A stretch of 64,000 nt of DNA from Nannocystis bainbridge (GTDB taxonomy: Bacteria > Myxococcota_A > Polyangia > Nannocystales > Nannocystaceae): the NCBI RefSeq assembly GCF_028368995.1, contig NZ_JAQNDL010000002.1, forward strand, positions 865,724 through 929,723, given 5' to 3'. The notes beneath the pieces are model-generated. The model searched no databases and was not told the DNA's origin. It was given only the letters and a program-made list of their open reading frames with translations. The first letter of the stretch is position 1, and each line of letters starts with the position of its first letter. Made by a program: the position numbers and the translations under genes. Positions 16,183-24,084 of the stretch are shown piece after piece.

Positions 16183-17300
16183 TCGCGCAAGCGGACGATC
16201 TGTCCGCGAGGACAGGTCTGTCGCGGGCGTGCGAGGCGCTGGGGGTCTCGCGGGCGACCGTGTACCGTCGGCGCCGCCCTGCGCCGTCGCCGAGCTCGGC
16301 GAAGCCGCGGCCGTCGCCACGGGCGCTGAGCGCGGTGGAGCGCCAGGAGGTGCTGGAACTGCTGCACAGCGAGCGCTTCGTCGACAAGGCGCCCGAGGTC
16401 ATCGTGCCGATGCTGCTCGACGAGCAGCGCTGGCTATGCAGCGCGCGCACCATGTATCGCCTGCTCGCCGCCGAGGGCGAGCTCCGCGAGCGCCGGCGAC
16501 AGCGGCGGCACCCCGAGTACAAGCGCCCCGAGCTGCTGGCGACCGCGCCGAACCAGGTGTGGTCGTGGGACGTCACCTGGCTGCGGGGACCGACGAAGGG
16601 CCAATACTATTACCTGTACGTCCTGCTCGACATCTACAGCCGCTGCGTCGTCGGCTGGACCCTGGCGCGCCGCGAGAGCGCCGACATCGCTGCGCGCCTG
16701 ATCCGCGCCGCCTGCGACAAGCAGAACATTCAACCTGACCAATTGACCATCCACGCCGATCGCGGCGCCGTCCCGACCTCCCGCGAGCTCGCCGACCTTT
16801 ACGACGTCCTCGGCGCCCGCCGCTCGCACAGCCGGCCCCACGTCAGCGACGACAATCCGTACTCGGAGGCCCACTTCAAGACCCTCAAGTATACCCACGA
16901 CTACCCCGACCGCTTCGCCTCCTACGACCACGCCCACGCCTTCTGCGGCCGCTTCGTCGACGGCTACAACCATCACCACCGCCACTCCGGCATCGCCTTC
17001 CTGGCGCCCGCCGACGTGCATTACGGCCGCACCGAGGCCATCCTGTCCATCAGGGCTGCCGCCCTCCACGCCGCCTACGAAGCCCATCCCGAGCGCTTCG
17101 TCCGCGGACTGTCCACGCCGCGCCGGCCTCCCGCCGCGGTCTACATCAACCCACCGCGCCGCCTCGAACGCGGCCTTCGCGAGTACGACGTCCATGTCCT
17201 TTCGGACGGGTGCAGCACGACCGATCCATCCTTTCATCACCACTCCGGCGAAATCTCACAATCACTAAACCCGACCAACACCGTGTCTCAAAGTCATTGA
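16125..17300 (+). CDS. IS3-family transposase OrfB (DDE integrase), expressed by -1 frameshift
   Basis: The orfB frame carries the HTH_21 segment (CEALGVSRATVYRRRR) and an rve integrase core with all three catalytic acids: WSWDVTWLRG, LTIHADRG and NPYSEAHFKTLKY (spacing DDx35E-like). A conserved YNHHHRHSGI motif follows. There is no good independent start near 16125, so production as an OrfA-OrfB fusion by frameshifting is expected. The frame runs through the right inverted repeat and stops at 17298-17300, ten bases beyond the element end. It is apparently intact. Confidence 0.92.
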   Translation, partial: SLAIARDPARDDRSVREALIAQADDLSARTGLSRACEALGVSRATVYRRRRPAPSPSSAKPRPSPRALSAVERQEVLELLHSERFVDKAPEVIVPMLLDEQRWLCSARTMYRLLAAEGELRERRRQRRHPEYKRPELLATAPNQVWSWDVTWLRGPTKGQYYYLYVLLDIYSRCVVGWTLARRESADIAARLIRAACDKQNIQPDQLTIHADRGAVPTSRELADLYDVLGARRSHSRPHVSDDNPYSEAHFKTLKYTHDYPDRFASYDHAHAFCGRFVDGYNHHHRHSGIAFLAPADVHYGRTEAILSIRAAALHAAYEAHPERFVRGLSTPRRPPAAVYINPPRRLERGLREYDVHVLSDGCSTTDPSFHHHSGEISQSLNPTNTVSQSH

Positions 17301-17312
17301 CAGGCTCCGGAC

Positions 17313-17651
17313 ATGACGGGCCGCGACTCCTCTGCGGAGTTCCTCGAGGTGACCTGGGCCTTTCAGGAGTGCGTGCGGTTGCTCGAGCATCCGGACGCCC
17401 CCGTTAGCGACGAGCCGCCGGGCTCGACGTCCGCTGCGGGCATGCCTCCATGGGCGCAAGCAGTCGAGGAGGAGTTCAACAAGGAGAAGAACGCGCTCCT
17501 TGAGGAGTGGCGCCGCGTGAAGCGGGCCGCCACCGCGAGCGAAGCGCTAGAGGGGCTCGGAGCGCTCGCCACGCGAGCCGAGCGCTACCATCGCGCCGGC
17601 CGTGAGGTGGTGGCCGGAGTACGAGTGTTCCGGCGAATGTTCAGCAAGTGA
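17313..17651 (+). CDS. Hypothetical small protein
   Basis: A 112-residue soluble protein, with a predicted helical segment WAQAVEEEFNKEKNALLEEW and a basic C-terminus. It starts 22 bp after the IS3 right end, so its promoter or original N-terminus may have been displaced. No family is recognised. A 27-bp stretch inside it (17562-17588) is repeated with one mismatch after its stop (17664-17690). Confidence 0.45.
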   Translation: MTGRDSSAEFLEVTWAFQECVRLLEHPDAPVSDEPPGSTSAAGMPPWAQAVEEEFNKEKNALLEEWRRVKRAATASEALEGLGALATRAERYHRAGREVVAGVRVFRRMFSK

Positions 17652-17716
17652 CCCTGCTGCGTGGCGCTCGCCACGCGTGCCGAGCGCTACGTGAGGGACC
17701 CGCGGTTACAGCCGCG

Positions 17717-18139
17717 TCAGTCCTTTTGTCGAGTTCTGCCGAAACTGAACGCCCCGCCAGCGATGGAGATCATGGTCAAAATGATGAGGCCGGTCTCTTT
17801 GTCGTAGAAGAGAAGAAGCAGGGCCCCGATAACTAGGACAAGGATGACGGTTCCCGTCACATATAACCGATGCAGCTGCAGCGCATTTTCCCGCTGCAGG
17901 TGCCGGTCCGCGAACTCAAGCTCCTCACGCCCTTGTTCTCTACGCGCTGCGATGTCGGTTTCTGTGACGCGGACCAGGGGCTGGATCACCATGTCGCGAA
18001 CCGCGAGCAGCAGGGCGCTCTGCTGTTCGCTCAGCGCAGGGTGGACGCCTTCCTCTTCTGGTTGCAGGACCTCTGGCGAGTCCTCATCTCCCACGTGCTG
18101 CAACGCTTGCTCGTTACTCGTCTTGTTGGGGTCGCTCAC
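17717..18139 (-). CDS. Small membrane protein, two TM helices
   Basis: A 140-residue protein. The first ~90 residues are acidic and helical, possibly coiled coil (ETDIAARREQGREELEFADR). Two TM helices follow (LYVTGTVILVLVIGALLLLF and GLIILTMISIAGGAFSFG) with a short charged loop between them. The tail is basic. No family is recognised. Its ATG overlaps the stop of the gene at 18136-18360 (ATGA), so the two form a bicistron, transcribed against the rest of the island. Confidence 0.65.
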   Translation of the reverse strand: MSDPNKTSNEQALQHVGDEDSPEVLQPEEEGVHPALSEQQSALLLAVRDMVIQPLVRVTETDIAARREQGREELEFADRHLQRENALQLHRLYVTGTVILVLVIGALLLLFYDKETGLIILTMISIAGGAFSFGRTRQKD

Positions 18140-18360
18140 TTCTTGCTCGGCTCGCTCTTCACGGAGCTCTGGGCACCGCGTTCATAGCTCTCTGGGCCCC
18201 GAATCACTAACCCACCGACTCTCGCTGCGACGTTGCCGATCGTGACCACGACCTGCGCTACCTCGCTTGAATTTTGCGATTGGAATTGTCCGGACGGAGT
18301 GGCAGTCCGGACACGCTCCAGAGCACGCTGGACATCACGCTTGGCGTTGGCGTTTGTCAT
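18136..18360 (-). CDS. Hypothetical small protein, partner of membrane protein
   Basis: A 74-residue protein (MTNANAKRDVQRALERVRTA ... EVAQVVVTIGNVAARVGGLV) with a basic helix followed by a hydrophobic Val/Gly stretch too short for certain membrane insertion. I chose the ATG at 18360. An in-frame upstream start at 18381 gives seven extra residues. It is coupled to the downstream membrane-protein gene by a 4-nt overlap. Confidence 0.55.
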   Translation of the reverse strand: MTNANAKRDVQRALERVRTATPSGQFQSQNSSEVAQVVVTIGNVAARVGGLVIRGPESYERGAQSSVKSEPSKK

Positions 18361-18489
18361 GCTCCTTGGACAGTAGCACAACCATCAGCGCCGTCTTGTC
18401 CCCTGGGTAGGCCATGTCCGCCCGTGACCGAGCTCGAGTTGGCGCTTGGAGTAGGGGGCTGCCTGTGGAGCCATGCATAAGCTATGCAC

Positions 18490-18577
18490 AGCGCCCCTAG
18501 CGCGATGCAGTAGCGCCCCTAGCGCGATGCAGTAGCGCCCCTAGCGCGATGCAATAGCGCCCCTAGCGCGATGCAGG
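18490..18577. repeat. Four tandem 22-bp repeats
   Basis: The unit AGCGCCCCTAGCGCGATGCA plus two variable bases occurs four times head to tail (18490, 18512, 18534, 18556), nearly identical. Each unit contains the short dyad GCGCccctaGCGC. A small palindrome (GCATAAGCTATGC, 18475-18487) precedes the array. The array lies in a gene-free stretch at the right edge of the island. Confidence 0.92.
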
Positions 18578-18650
18578 CGCCTTGGCGAGGACCTCAACGA
18601 GACGGCCACCTCGATGAAGACGAGGACGAGGTTGGAGTCGTCCAATAAAA

Positions 18651-18684
18651 CCAAAAAAAGACCCGGTGGGTTGCACCGGGTCTT
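18651..18684 (-). terminator. Rho-independent terminator for the minus-strand zinc-ribbon gene
   Basis: The stem GACCCGGTG / CACCGGGTC (18660-18668 and 18674-18682) is perfect, extends two further A-T pairs and has a five-base loop. Read on the minus strand it is followed by a run of seven T residues. It lies 40 bp after the stop of the gene at 18724-18852. Confidence 0.85.
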
Positions 18685-18723
18685 CCGAGTCGCGGGTCGC
18701 GTCCGCAACTCTTGTCCGCAAAT

Positions 18724-18852
18724 TTATTTTGCCCTCTTGATTTTTTCAAGGGGGCCTGGCGTCATGCATCCACACAGGAGATGCCCATGTCGTCGCGTGA
18801 CTTGGTCTTCTCCCGGGGTGACCTGTCCCCCACAGTAGGGACAAGGTTTCAT
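18724..18852 (-). CDS. 42-residue zinc-ribbon protein
   Basis: A small complete gene: it begins MKPCPYCGGQVTPGED, has a second Cys pair LLCGCMT, and ends with TAA at 18724. The N-terminus matches that of the zinc-ribbon/TPR protein at 3539-4804 (MKPCPFCGE), and the two DNA stretches around the start share a CCCACAG..GGG.AAGGTTTCA pattern. It is followed by a strong terminator. Length and Cys spacing suggest a single zinc site. It may be a free-standing zinc ribbon or the residue of a longer gene. Confidence 0.7.
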   Translation of the reverse strand: MKPCPYCGGQVTPGEDQVTRRHGHLLCGCMTPGPLEKIKRAK

Positions 18853-18999
18853 TAGAGCGAGAAGCATACCGGGCCCTGCGGCCGCGACCCAGCATCGGGG
18901 TGATTCGAGCCCGAGTCCTCCCATGAGGAAGGTCTCGCCTATCGCTGCTGCGCGGCGTAATGGCTCTCGGGCAAGCTGGCTCCGCTCGTTTCTCGGCCC

Positions 19000-20106
19000 A
19001 TGAAGCGCGACCACCACCTCTCGTCGTTCCTGCGCAAACCCCCGGCTCGCCTCGATCTGGCGACCTTGCCGACCCCGGTCGAGCGGGCGCCGTGGCTCGA
19101 CGCTCCAGGCGCCGCGGTCTACGTCAAGCGCGACGATCAGACCAGCCGACTCTATGGCGGCGGCAAAGTCCGCAAGCTGGAGTGGCTGCTCGCCAACCCG
19201 CCGTACGACGATCGACGTCCGATCCTCTCGGTCGGTGGGATCGGCAGCCACCACCTCGTCGCCCTCGCGCTGCACCTCCAGGCCCAGGACCGCGAGCTGC
19301 ACGCGTGGGTGTTCGACCAGGTGCCGACCGAGCACACGCTCGACGATCTGGCGGTGTTGCTGTCGACCGGGGCCAAGCTGTGGGCCGTGCCGACGCGGCC
19401 GGCGCTGCCGCTGGCGTGGCTGGGCTATCGCACGTGGGCGAAGCCGCCGCAGAGCGGGGTCTACATGCCGCCGGGCGGGACCACCGGGATCGGTTGCCTC
19501 GGCTTCGTCGAGGCCGGGCTCGAGCTGGCCCAGCAGGTCAAGGAGGGCCTGCTGCCGGCCCCGCAGGCGCTCTACGTCACCGGGGGCACGTGCGGCTCGT
19601 GTTGTGGGCTGGCGCTCGGGCTGGCGCTCGCGGGCCTGCCGGTGCGCATCCGCGTGGTCTCGGCGCTCGAGCGCCTGTACCTCGGGACATACTTGCTGAA
19701 GCGCACGCTGAACCAGGCCTTCGCCGCCCTGGTGGACGCCGGGCTGCAGCCCGAGCTGGCCGCGCTCGGTCCGGCCGGGCTGCTCGCGCGCGCCGGCGTG
19801 ACCTGGTCGATCGATCACTCGCAGGTCGGCTCCGGATACGCCGTGCCGACCACGGCCGGGCAGGAGGCGGTGGACCTGGCCGCGGGCGGCGGGCTCGAGC
19901 TCGAGACGACCTATACCGGCAAGTGCCTGGCCGCGCTGCGTCGCGACCTCGCGGCCGGCGAGGTCGCGGGGCCGGTGCTGTTCTGGGACACCCACGGGGC
20001 CACCGACCTGCGGCCGCACATCGTCGCCGGCTGGCAGGCGCGCGTGCCCCTGGCGCTGCGGCGGCGACTGATCCGCGCCGGCGCGGCCCTGCCGGCCGCG
20101 CGCTGA
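19000..20106 (+). CDS. PLP-dependent ACC deaminase/D-cysteine desulfhydrase-family protein
   Basis: This 368-residue protein of the tryptophan synthase beta fold-type II PLP family has VYVKRDDQTSRLYGGGKVRK, in which the lysine of the GGGKVRKLE motif should form the Schiff base. It also has SVGGIGSHHLVALALHL for substrate and cofactor, and a Gly-rich phosphate loop VTGGTCGSCCGLALGLA. Known relatives act on D-cysteine, 1-aminocyclopropane-1-carboxylate or L-cysteate, and the substrate cannot be told from sequence alone. The ATG at 19000 follows the island edge. A 14-bp repeat run follows the gene. Confidence 0.85.
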   Translation: MKRDHHLSSFLRKPPARLDLATLPTPVERAPWLDAPGAAVYVKRDDQTSRLYGGGKVRKLEWLLANPPYDDRRPILSVGGIGSHHLVALALHLQAQDRELHAWVFDQVPTEHTLDDLAVLLSTGAKLWAVPTRPALPLAWLGYRTWAKPPQSGVYMPPGGTTGIGCLGFVEAGLELAQQVKEGLLPAPQALYVTGGTCGSCCGLALGLALAGLPVRIRVVSALERLYLGTYLLKRTLNQAFAALVDAGLQPELAALGPAGLLARAGVTWSIDHSQVGSGYAVPTTAGQEAVDLAAGGGLELETTYTGKCLAALRRDLAAGEVAGPVLFWDTHGATDLRPHIVAGWQARVPLALRRRLIRAGAALPAAR

Positions 20107-20137
20107 CCACGGCGCGCCCGCGGTCGGACGGACGATC

Positions 20138-20189
20138 GCACATGCCCCGAAGGGCATGTCGCACAGGACATGTCCGAAGGGGCAGCACG
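20138..20189. repeat. 14-bp tandem repeat run, 4 units
   Basis: Cores lie at 20141, 20155, 20169 and 20183. The run lies between two co-directional plus-strand genes. Confidence 0.85.
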
Positions 20190-20345
20190 GTCGATGGCCA
20201 GGGCAGGACCGTCCTCGGCGGCCGGAGGCGGTCGGGCGGGGTCGAGCTCCGGATCCGGCCGTCCTCGGCGGCCGGCGGCCGTCCGGGCCCGGCAGAACGG
20301 TTTGTGCTTGCGCCGGGGGGGCCTTCGGGTCAATGTCCGGCCGCC

Positions 20346-22541
20346 ATGTTCACCCTCACGCTCGACCCACCGGAGGCGTCGCCCCGCCTCGCGGTCATCA
20401 CGATCGACCGCCCGGGCGAGAAGGTCAATACGATCGCCCCGGCGGCGCTGGCCGCGATCGAGGAGCAGTTCGCCACGCTCGACAGCACCCCCGGCCTGGC
20501 CGGCATCGTGCTGATCTCGGGCAAGCCCGACAACTTCATCGCCGGCGCCGATGTCGACGTGTTCGCCACCGCCAAGGAGCGCAAGGACGTCGAGACCTTC
20601 AGCCGTAAGGGCCACGAGGTCCTCAAGCGGCTCGCCAACTCGAAGCTGCCGGTCGTCGCCGCCATCCACGGCGCCTGCCTCGGCGCTGGCCTCGAGCTCG
20701 CGCTGTGCTGCACCTGGCGGATCGCCACCGACTCGCCGAAGACGGTGCTCGGCCTGCCCGAGACGATGCTCGGCCTGTTCCCGGGCGGCGGCGGCGTGAC
20801 CCGGCTGCCGCGCCTCATCGGCGTGCGCGAGTCGCTCGACATGATCCTCACCGGCCGCAACATCCGCCCGCGCGCGGCCAAGAAGATGGGCCTCGTCGAC
20901 CAGGTGGTGAGCGAGGAGTCGCTGCTGGCCGCGGCGCGCCGGGCCGCGGGGCTGCTGGCGGCGGACAAGCTCGAGCCGCGGCTGCACCCGAAGGGCGACG
21001 TCGTCCGCGCGCTGCTCGAGCACAACCCGGTCGGCCGCAAGGTGCTGTTCAACCAGGCGCGCAAGACCGTCCAGCGCAAGACGCTGGGGCTGTATCCGGC
21101 GCCGCTCGTGGCCATCGACTTGATCGAGCGCGGGCTGACGCTGCCGCTCGACGAGGCGCTGGCCCAGGAGCCGCCGGCGTTCGCCGAGCTGGCGGTCGGG
21201 CCGGTGGCGCAGAACCTGGTGTCGCTGTTCCGCCGCAGCAACGCGCTGAAGAAGCAAGAGGTCAAGGACGCCGGCGGCGAGGTCGTCGAGGGCGAGCCCA
21301 TCACCCGCCTCGGCATGGTCGGCGGCGGCTTCATGGGCGCCGACATCGCCGTGGTCTCGGCCGAGAAGGGCATCGAGACGCGGATCCGCGACATCGCGCC
21401 CGAGCCGCTCGGCAAGGCGCTGGCCCACTGCAAGGCGTACTTCGACCGCCGGTCGCGGAGCCTCGGCGAGCGCCACGTGTTCAAGGCCCGGAGCCGGGTC
21501 AGCGGCAGCCTCGAGCTGACCGGCTACGGCACCATGGACCTCATCATCGAGGCCGTGCCGGAGAACCTCGGGCTCAAGCAGGACGTGTTCGCCCAGCTCG
21601 AGGCGATCGTGCCGCCGACGACGATCCTGGCGACCAACACCTCGGCGCTGCCGATCGGCAAGATCGGCGCGAAGATGGAGCACAAGGACCGCCTGATCGG
21701 CCTCCACTTCTTCTCGCCGGTGTCGAAGATGCCGCTGCTCGAGATCGTGGTGACGCCGGAGACCTCGGCGCAGACGCTGGCGACCTGCCTGCGCTACGCG
21801 GCCCAGATCGGCAAGACGCCGATCGTGGTCAAGGACGGCCCGGGCTTCTACACCACGCGCGTGCTCGGCTTCTACTTGATGGCCGCGCTGCAGATGGTGC
21901 AGGACGGTCACACCATCGAGGCGGTCGACCGCGGCGCGCGGCAGATCGGCTGGCCGGTCGGCCCGATCACGCTGCTCGACGAGGTCGGCATCGACGTCGG
22001 CGCCAAGGTGTCCAAGACCCTGGCCGAGGCGTTCCCCGAGCGCATCGTCGTGCCCGACACCGTCGACCAGTTCCTCGCCAGCAAGCGCTTCGGCCGCAAG
22101 AACGGCCGCGGGTTCTACATCTACCCGGGCGAGGGCGAGCGCGGGTTCCTCGGCAAGAAGCCGCGCAAGCGGGTCGATCCCGAGGTCTACGGGTTCTTCG
22201 CCGGCCGCACGCCGCTGGCCGAGCCGGGCGATCCGGAGGAGCTGGGCGAGCGTCTGACGCTGATCGCCGCGGCCGAGGCCATCCGTTGCCTCGAAGAGGG
22301 CATCATCGCCTCGCCGCGCGACGGCGACATCGGGGCGGTGTTCGGCTTCGGCTACCCGCCGATGCGCGGCGGTCCGTTCCGCCACATCGACGCGCTCGGC
22401 CCGGGCGCGGTGGTCAGCCGCATGGCCCAACTGCGCGAGCGCTACGGCGAGGCCTACGCCCCGCCAGCGCTGCTGCTCGAGCTGGCCCGGACGGGCAAGA
22501 ATTTCTCGAGCCTCAACAAGGATGAGGGAGGTGCTGCATGA
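20346..22541 (+). CDS. fadJ: Fatty-acid oxidation complex alpha subunit (enoyl-CoA hydratase/3-hydroxyacyl-CoA dehydrogenase)
   Basis: A 731-residue bifunctional beta-oxidation enzyme. The N-terminal crotonase domain has FIAGADVDVF and ACLGAGLELALCC for the oxyanion hole, plus PETMLGLFPGGGG with the catalytic Glu. The Rossmann domain begins at about 325 with MVGGGFMGADIAVVSAEKG (NAD binding). The catalytic His is in GLHFFSPVSKMPLLEIV, and a C-terminal 3HCDH domain ends the protein. It hydrates enoyl-CoA and oxidises the L-3-hydroxyacyl-CoA. The stop overlaps the thiolase start (ATGA), so the two subunits of the complex are made together. Confidence 0.93.
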   Translation: MFTLTLDPPEASPRLAVITIDRPGEKVNTIAPAALAAIEEQFATLDSTPGLAGIVLISGKPDNFIAGADVDVFATAKERKDVETFSRKGHEVLKRLANSKLPVVAAIHGACLGAGLELALCCTWRIATDSPKTVLGLPETMLGLFPGGGGVTRLPRLIGVRESLDMILTGRNIRPRAAKKMGLVDQVVSEESLLAAARRAAGLLAADKLEPRLHPKGDVVRALLEHNPVGRKVLFNQARKTVQRKTLGLYPAPLVAIDLIERGLTLPLDEALAQEPPAFAELAVGPVAQNLVSLFRRSNALKKQEVKDAGGEVVEGEPITRLGMVGGGFMGADIAVVSAEKGIETRIRDIAPEPLGKALAHCKAYFDRRSRSLGERHVFKARSRVSGSLELTGYGTMDLIIEAVPENLGLKQDVFAQLEAIVPPTTILATNTSALPIGKIGAKMEHKDRLIGLHFFSPVSKMPLLEIVVTPETSAQTLATCLRYAAQIGKTPIVVKDGPGFYTTRVLGFYLMAALQMVQDGHTIEAVDRGARQIGWPVGPITLLDEVGIDVGAKVSKTLAEAFPERIVVPDTVDQFLASKRFGRKNGRGFYIYPGEGERGFLGKKPRKRVDPEVYGFFAGRTPLAEPGDPEELGERLTLIAAAEAIRCLEEGIIASPRDGDIGAVFGFGYPPMRGGPFRHIDALGPGAVVSRMAQLRERYGEAYAPPALLLELARTGKNFSSLNKDEGGAA

Positions 22542-23833
22542 GTTCGCAAGTCCGCAGGGTCGCGGTGGTCGCGGGGGCGCGTACGCCCTTTTGTAAGGCG
22601 GGCGGGCAGCTGATCCGCAGCTCGGCCGTGCAGCTCGGCGTGGCGGCAGCCCGCGAGACGCTGCTCAAGGCGCAGATCCGTCCGGAGCGCGTGCAGGGCC
22701 TCGTGTTCGGCATCGTCTCGCCGCCGGTCGGCGCGCCCAACATCGCCCGCGAGATCGCGCTGGCGGGGGCGTTCCCCACCGGCGTGCCGGGCTTCACGAT
22801 CAGCATGGCGTGCATCTCGAGCAACCAGGCGATCACGACCGCGGCCGAGAGCATCGCCCTCGGCAAGGCCGACGTCGTGCTCGCCGGCGGCGCCGAGGTG
22901 CTGAGCGACGTGCCGATCCAGTACGGTCGCCGCTTCCGCGACGCGCTGTTCGTCGCCAGCAAGGCGCGCAGCGCCGGCGAGCGGCTCAAGGCGTTCCGCG
23001 GGGTCAAGCTCGCGGACCTCGCCCCGGTGGCGCCAGCCATCGCCGAGACCTCGACCGGCCAGACGATGGGTCAGTCGGCCGAGAAGATGGCCAAGGCGTT
23101 CGGCATCAAGCGCGAGGACCAGGACAAGTTCGCCGCCCAGAGCCACCTCCGCGCCAGCGAGGCGTGGAAGAACAAGCTCATCTCGCCGCGCGTGGCCCCC
23201 GTGGCCGTCCCGCGCGGCAAAGAGGTGTCGGTGGTGACGAGCGACGATCACCCGCGCGGCGACACCAGCGTCGAGAAGCTGGCCAAGCTGAAGCCGGTGT
23301 TCGACCGCGAGCTCGGCTCGGTCACCGCGGGCAACAGCTCGCCGCTGACCGACGGCGCGTCGGCGGTGCTGCTGGCCTCGGAGGAGGTCGCTCGCGCCGA
23401 AGGCTGGCCGATCCTCGGCATCCTCCGCGGCTACCAGTACACCGCCATCGACCCGTTCGAGCACCTGCTGATGGGCCCCGTCAGCGCGGTCGCCAGCGTG
23501 CTCGATCAGACCGGCCTGGCGCTGTCGGACCTCGGCGTGATCGAGATGCACGAGGCGTTCGCGGCCCAGGTGCTGGCCAACATCCACGGCCTCGGCTCGG
23601 CCAAATACTGCGCCGAGAAGCTCGGGCGGGCGGCCGCCGTCGGTGACATCGATCCGACGTTCATCAACCAGTGGGGCGGCAGCATCAGCCTCGGTCACCC
23701 GTTCGGCGCCACCGGCGGCCGCCTGGTGATCCAGCTGCTCGACCAGATGGCCCAGCAGTCGGCCCAGTTCGGCCTGATCTCGGCGTGCGCCGCCGGCGGC
23801 ATGGGCTCGGCGATGATCTTCGAGCGGGCGTAG
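22538..23833 (+). CDS. fadI: Acetyl-CoA acyltransferase (3-ketoacyl-CoA thiolase), beta subunit
   Basis: A 431-residue thiolase. The acylated cysteine is in SMACISSNQAI at about 90. GHPFGATGGRL contributes the active-site His, and CAAGGMGSAM near the C-terminus has the second Cys that acts as base. It cleaves 3-ketoacyl-CoA to acetyl-CoA and a shortened acyl-CoA, the last step of the beta-oxidation cycle begun by the coupled fadJ product. The length fits FadI-type thiolases. A repeat run and a convergent gene follow. Confidence 0.93.
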   Translation: MSSQVRRVAVVAGARTPFCKAGGQLIRSSAVQLGVAAARETLLKAQIRPERVQGLVFGIVSPPVGAPNIAREIALAGAFPTGVPGFTISMACISSNQAITTAAESIALGKADVVLAGGAEVLSDVPIQYGRRFRDALFVASKARSAGERLKAFRGVKLADLAPVAPAIAETSTGQTMGQSAEKMAKAFGIKREDQDKFAAQSHLRASEAWKNKLISPRVAPVAVPRGKEVSVVTSDDHPRGDTSVEKLAKLKPVFDRELGSVTAGNSSPLTDGASAVLLASEEVARAEGWPILGILRGYQYTAIDPFEHLLMGPVSAVASVLDQTGLALSDLGVIEMHEAFAAQVLANIHGLGSAKYCAEKLGRAAAVGDIDPTFINQWGGSISLGHPFGATGGRLVIQLLDQMAQQSAQFGLISACAAGGMGSAMIFERA

Positions 23834-24018
23834 CTCGCCTCGCCGCTCGCCCCCGCGGGCCTCGAGGTCGCCTCGAGGCCCGTTCGTGCTTTCGGCGAAC
23901 ACGCGTCGAGGCGCTCGCTACCGGGCTGTGCGGACCGCGAGAGCCGTTCGTGGTTTCGGCGCGTGCGCGTCGAGGACAGACGGGCGAGTGCCAGGTCAGG
24001 TTTTCCTACTGTCCCTTG

Positions 24019-24070
24019 GGGCATGCCCACACGACCATGTCGTGATGGACATGCCCGGAGGAGCATGTCT
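24019..24070. repeat. 14-bp tandem repeat run, 4 units, convergent spacer
   Basis: Cores lie at 24022, 24036, 24050 and 24064, with a weak fifth (CTGTCCC) near 24009. The run ends 15 bp before the stop of the minus-strand gene. Confidence 0.85.
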
Positions 24071-24084
24071 AAAAGGATAGCCGT

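Larger units (their letters stand above)
15376..17290 (+). mobile_element. IS3-family insertion sequence with terminal inverted repeats
   Basis: The ends are TGAGACACGG at 15376-15385 and its exact complement CCGTGTCTCA at 17281-17290. Both begin or end with the TG...CA dinucleotides typical of IS3 elements. The 1915-bp interval contains a small leader ORF, orfA and orfB. No 3-4 bp target duplication is obvious (flanks GCG and AAG). The element is longer than the usual 1.2-1.6 kb because of a ~400-bp leader. Confidence 0.8.

Noticed and set aside
15373..17293. Target-site duplication of the IS3 element
   Set aside because: The three bases outside each inverted repeat differ (GCG and AAG), so no duplication can be claimed.
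18960..20345. In-frame extension of fadJ upstream to 18960
   Set aside because: The extension overlaps the PLP-enzyme gene in another frame and is Arg/Pro/Ala-rich noise. The crotonase domain begins right after ATG 20346.
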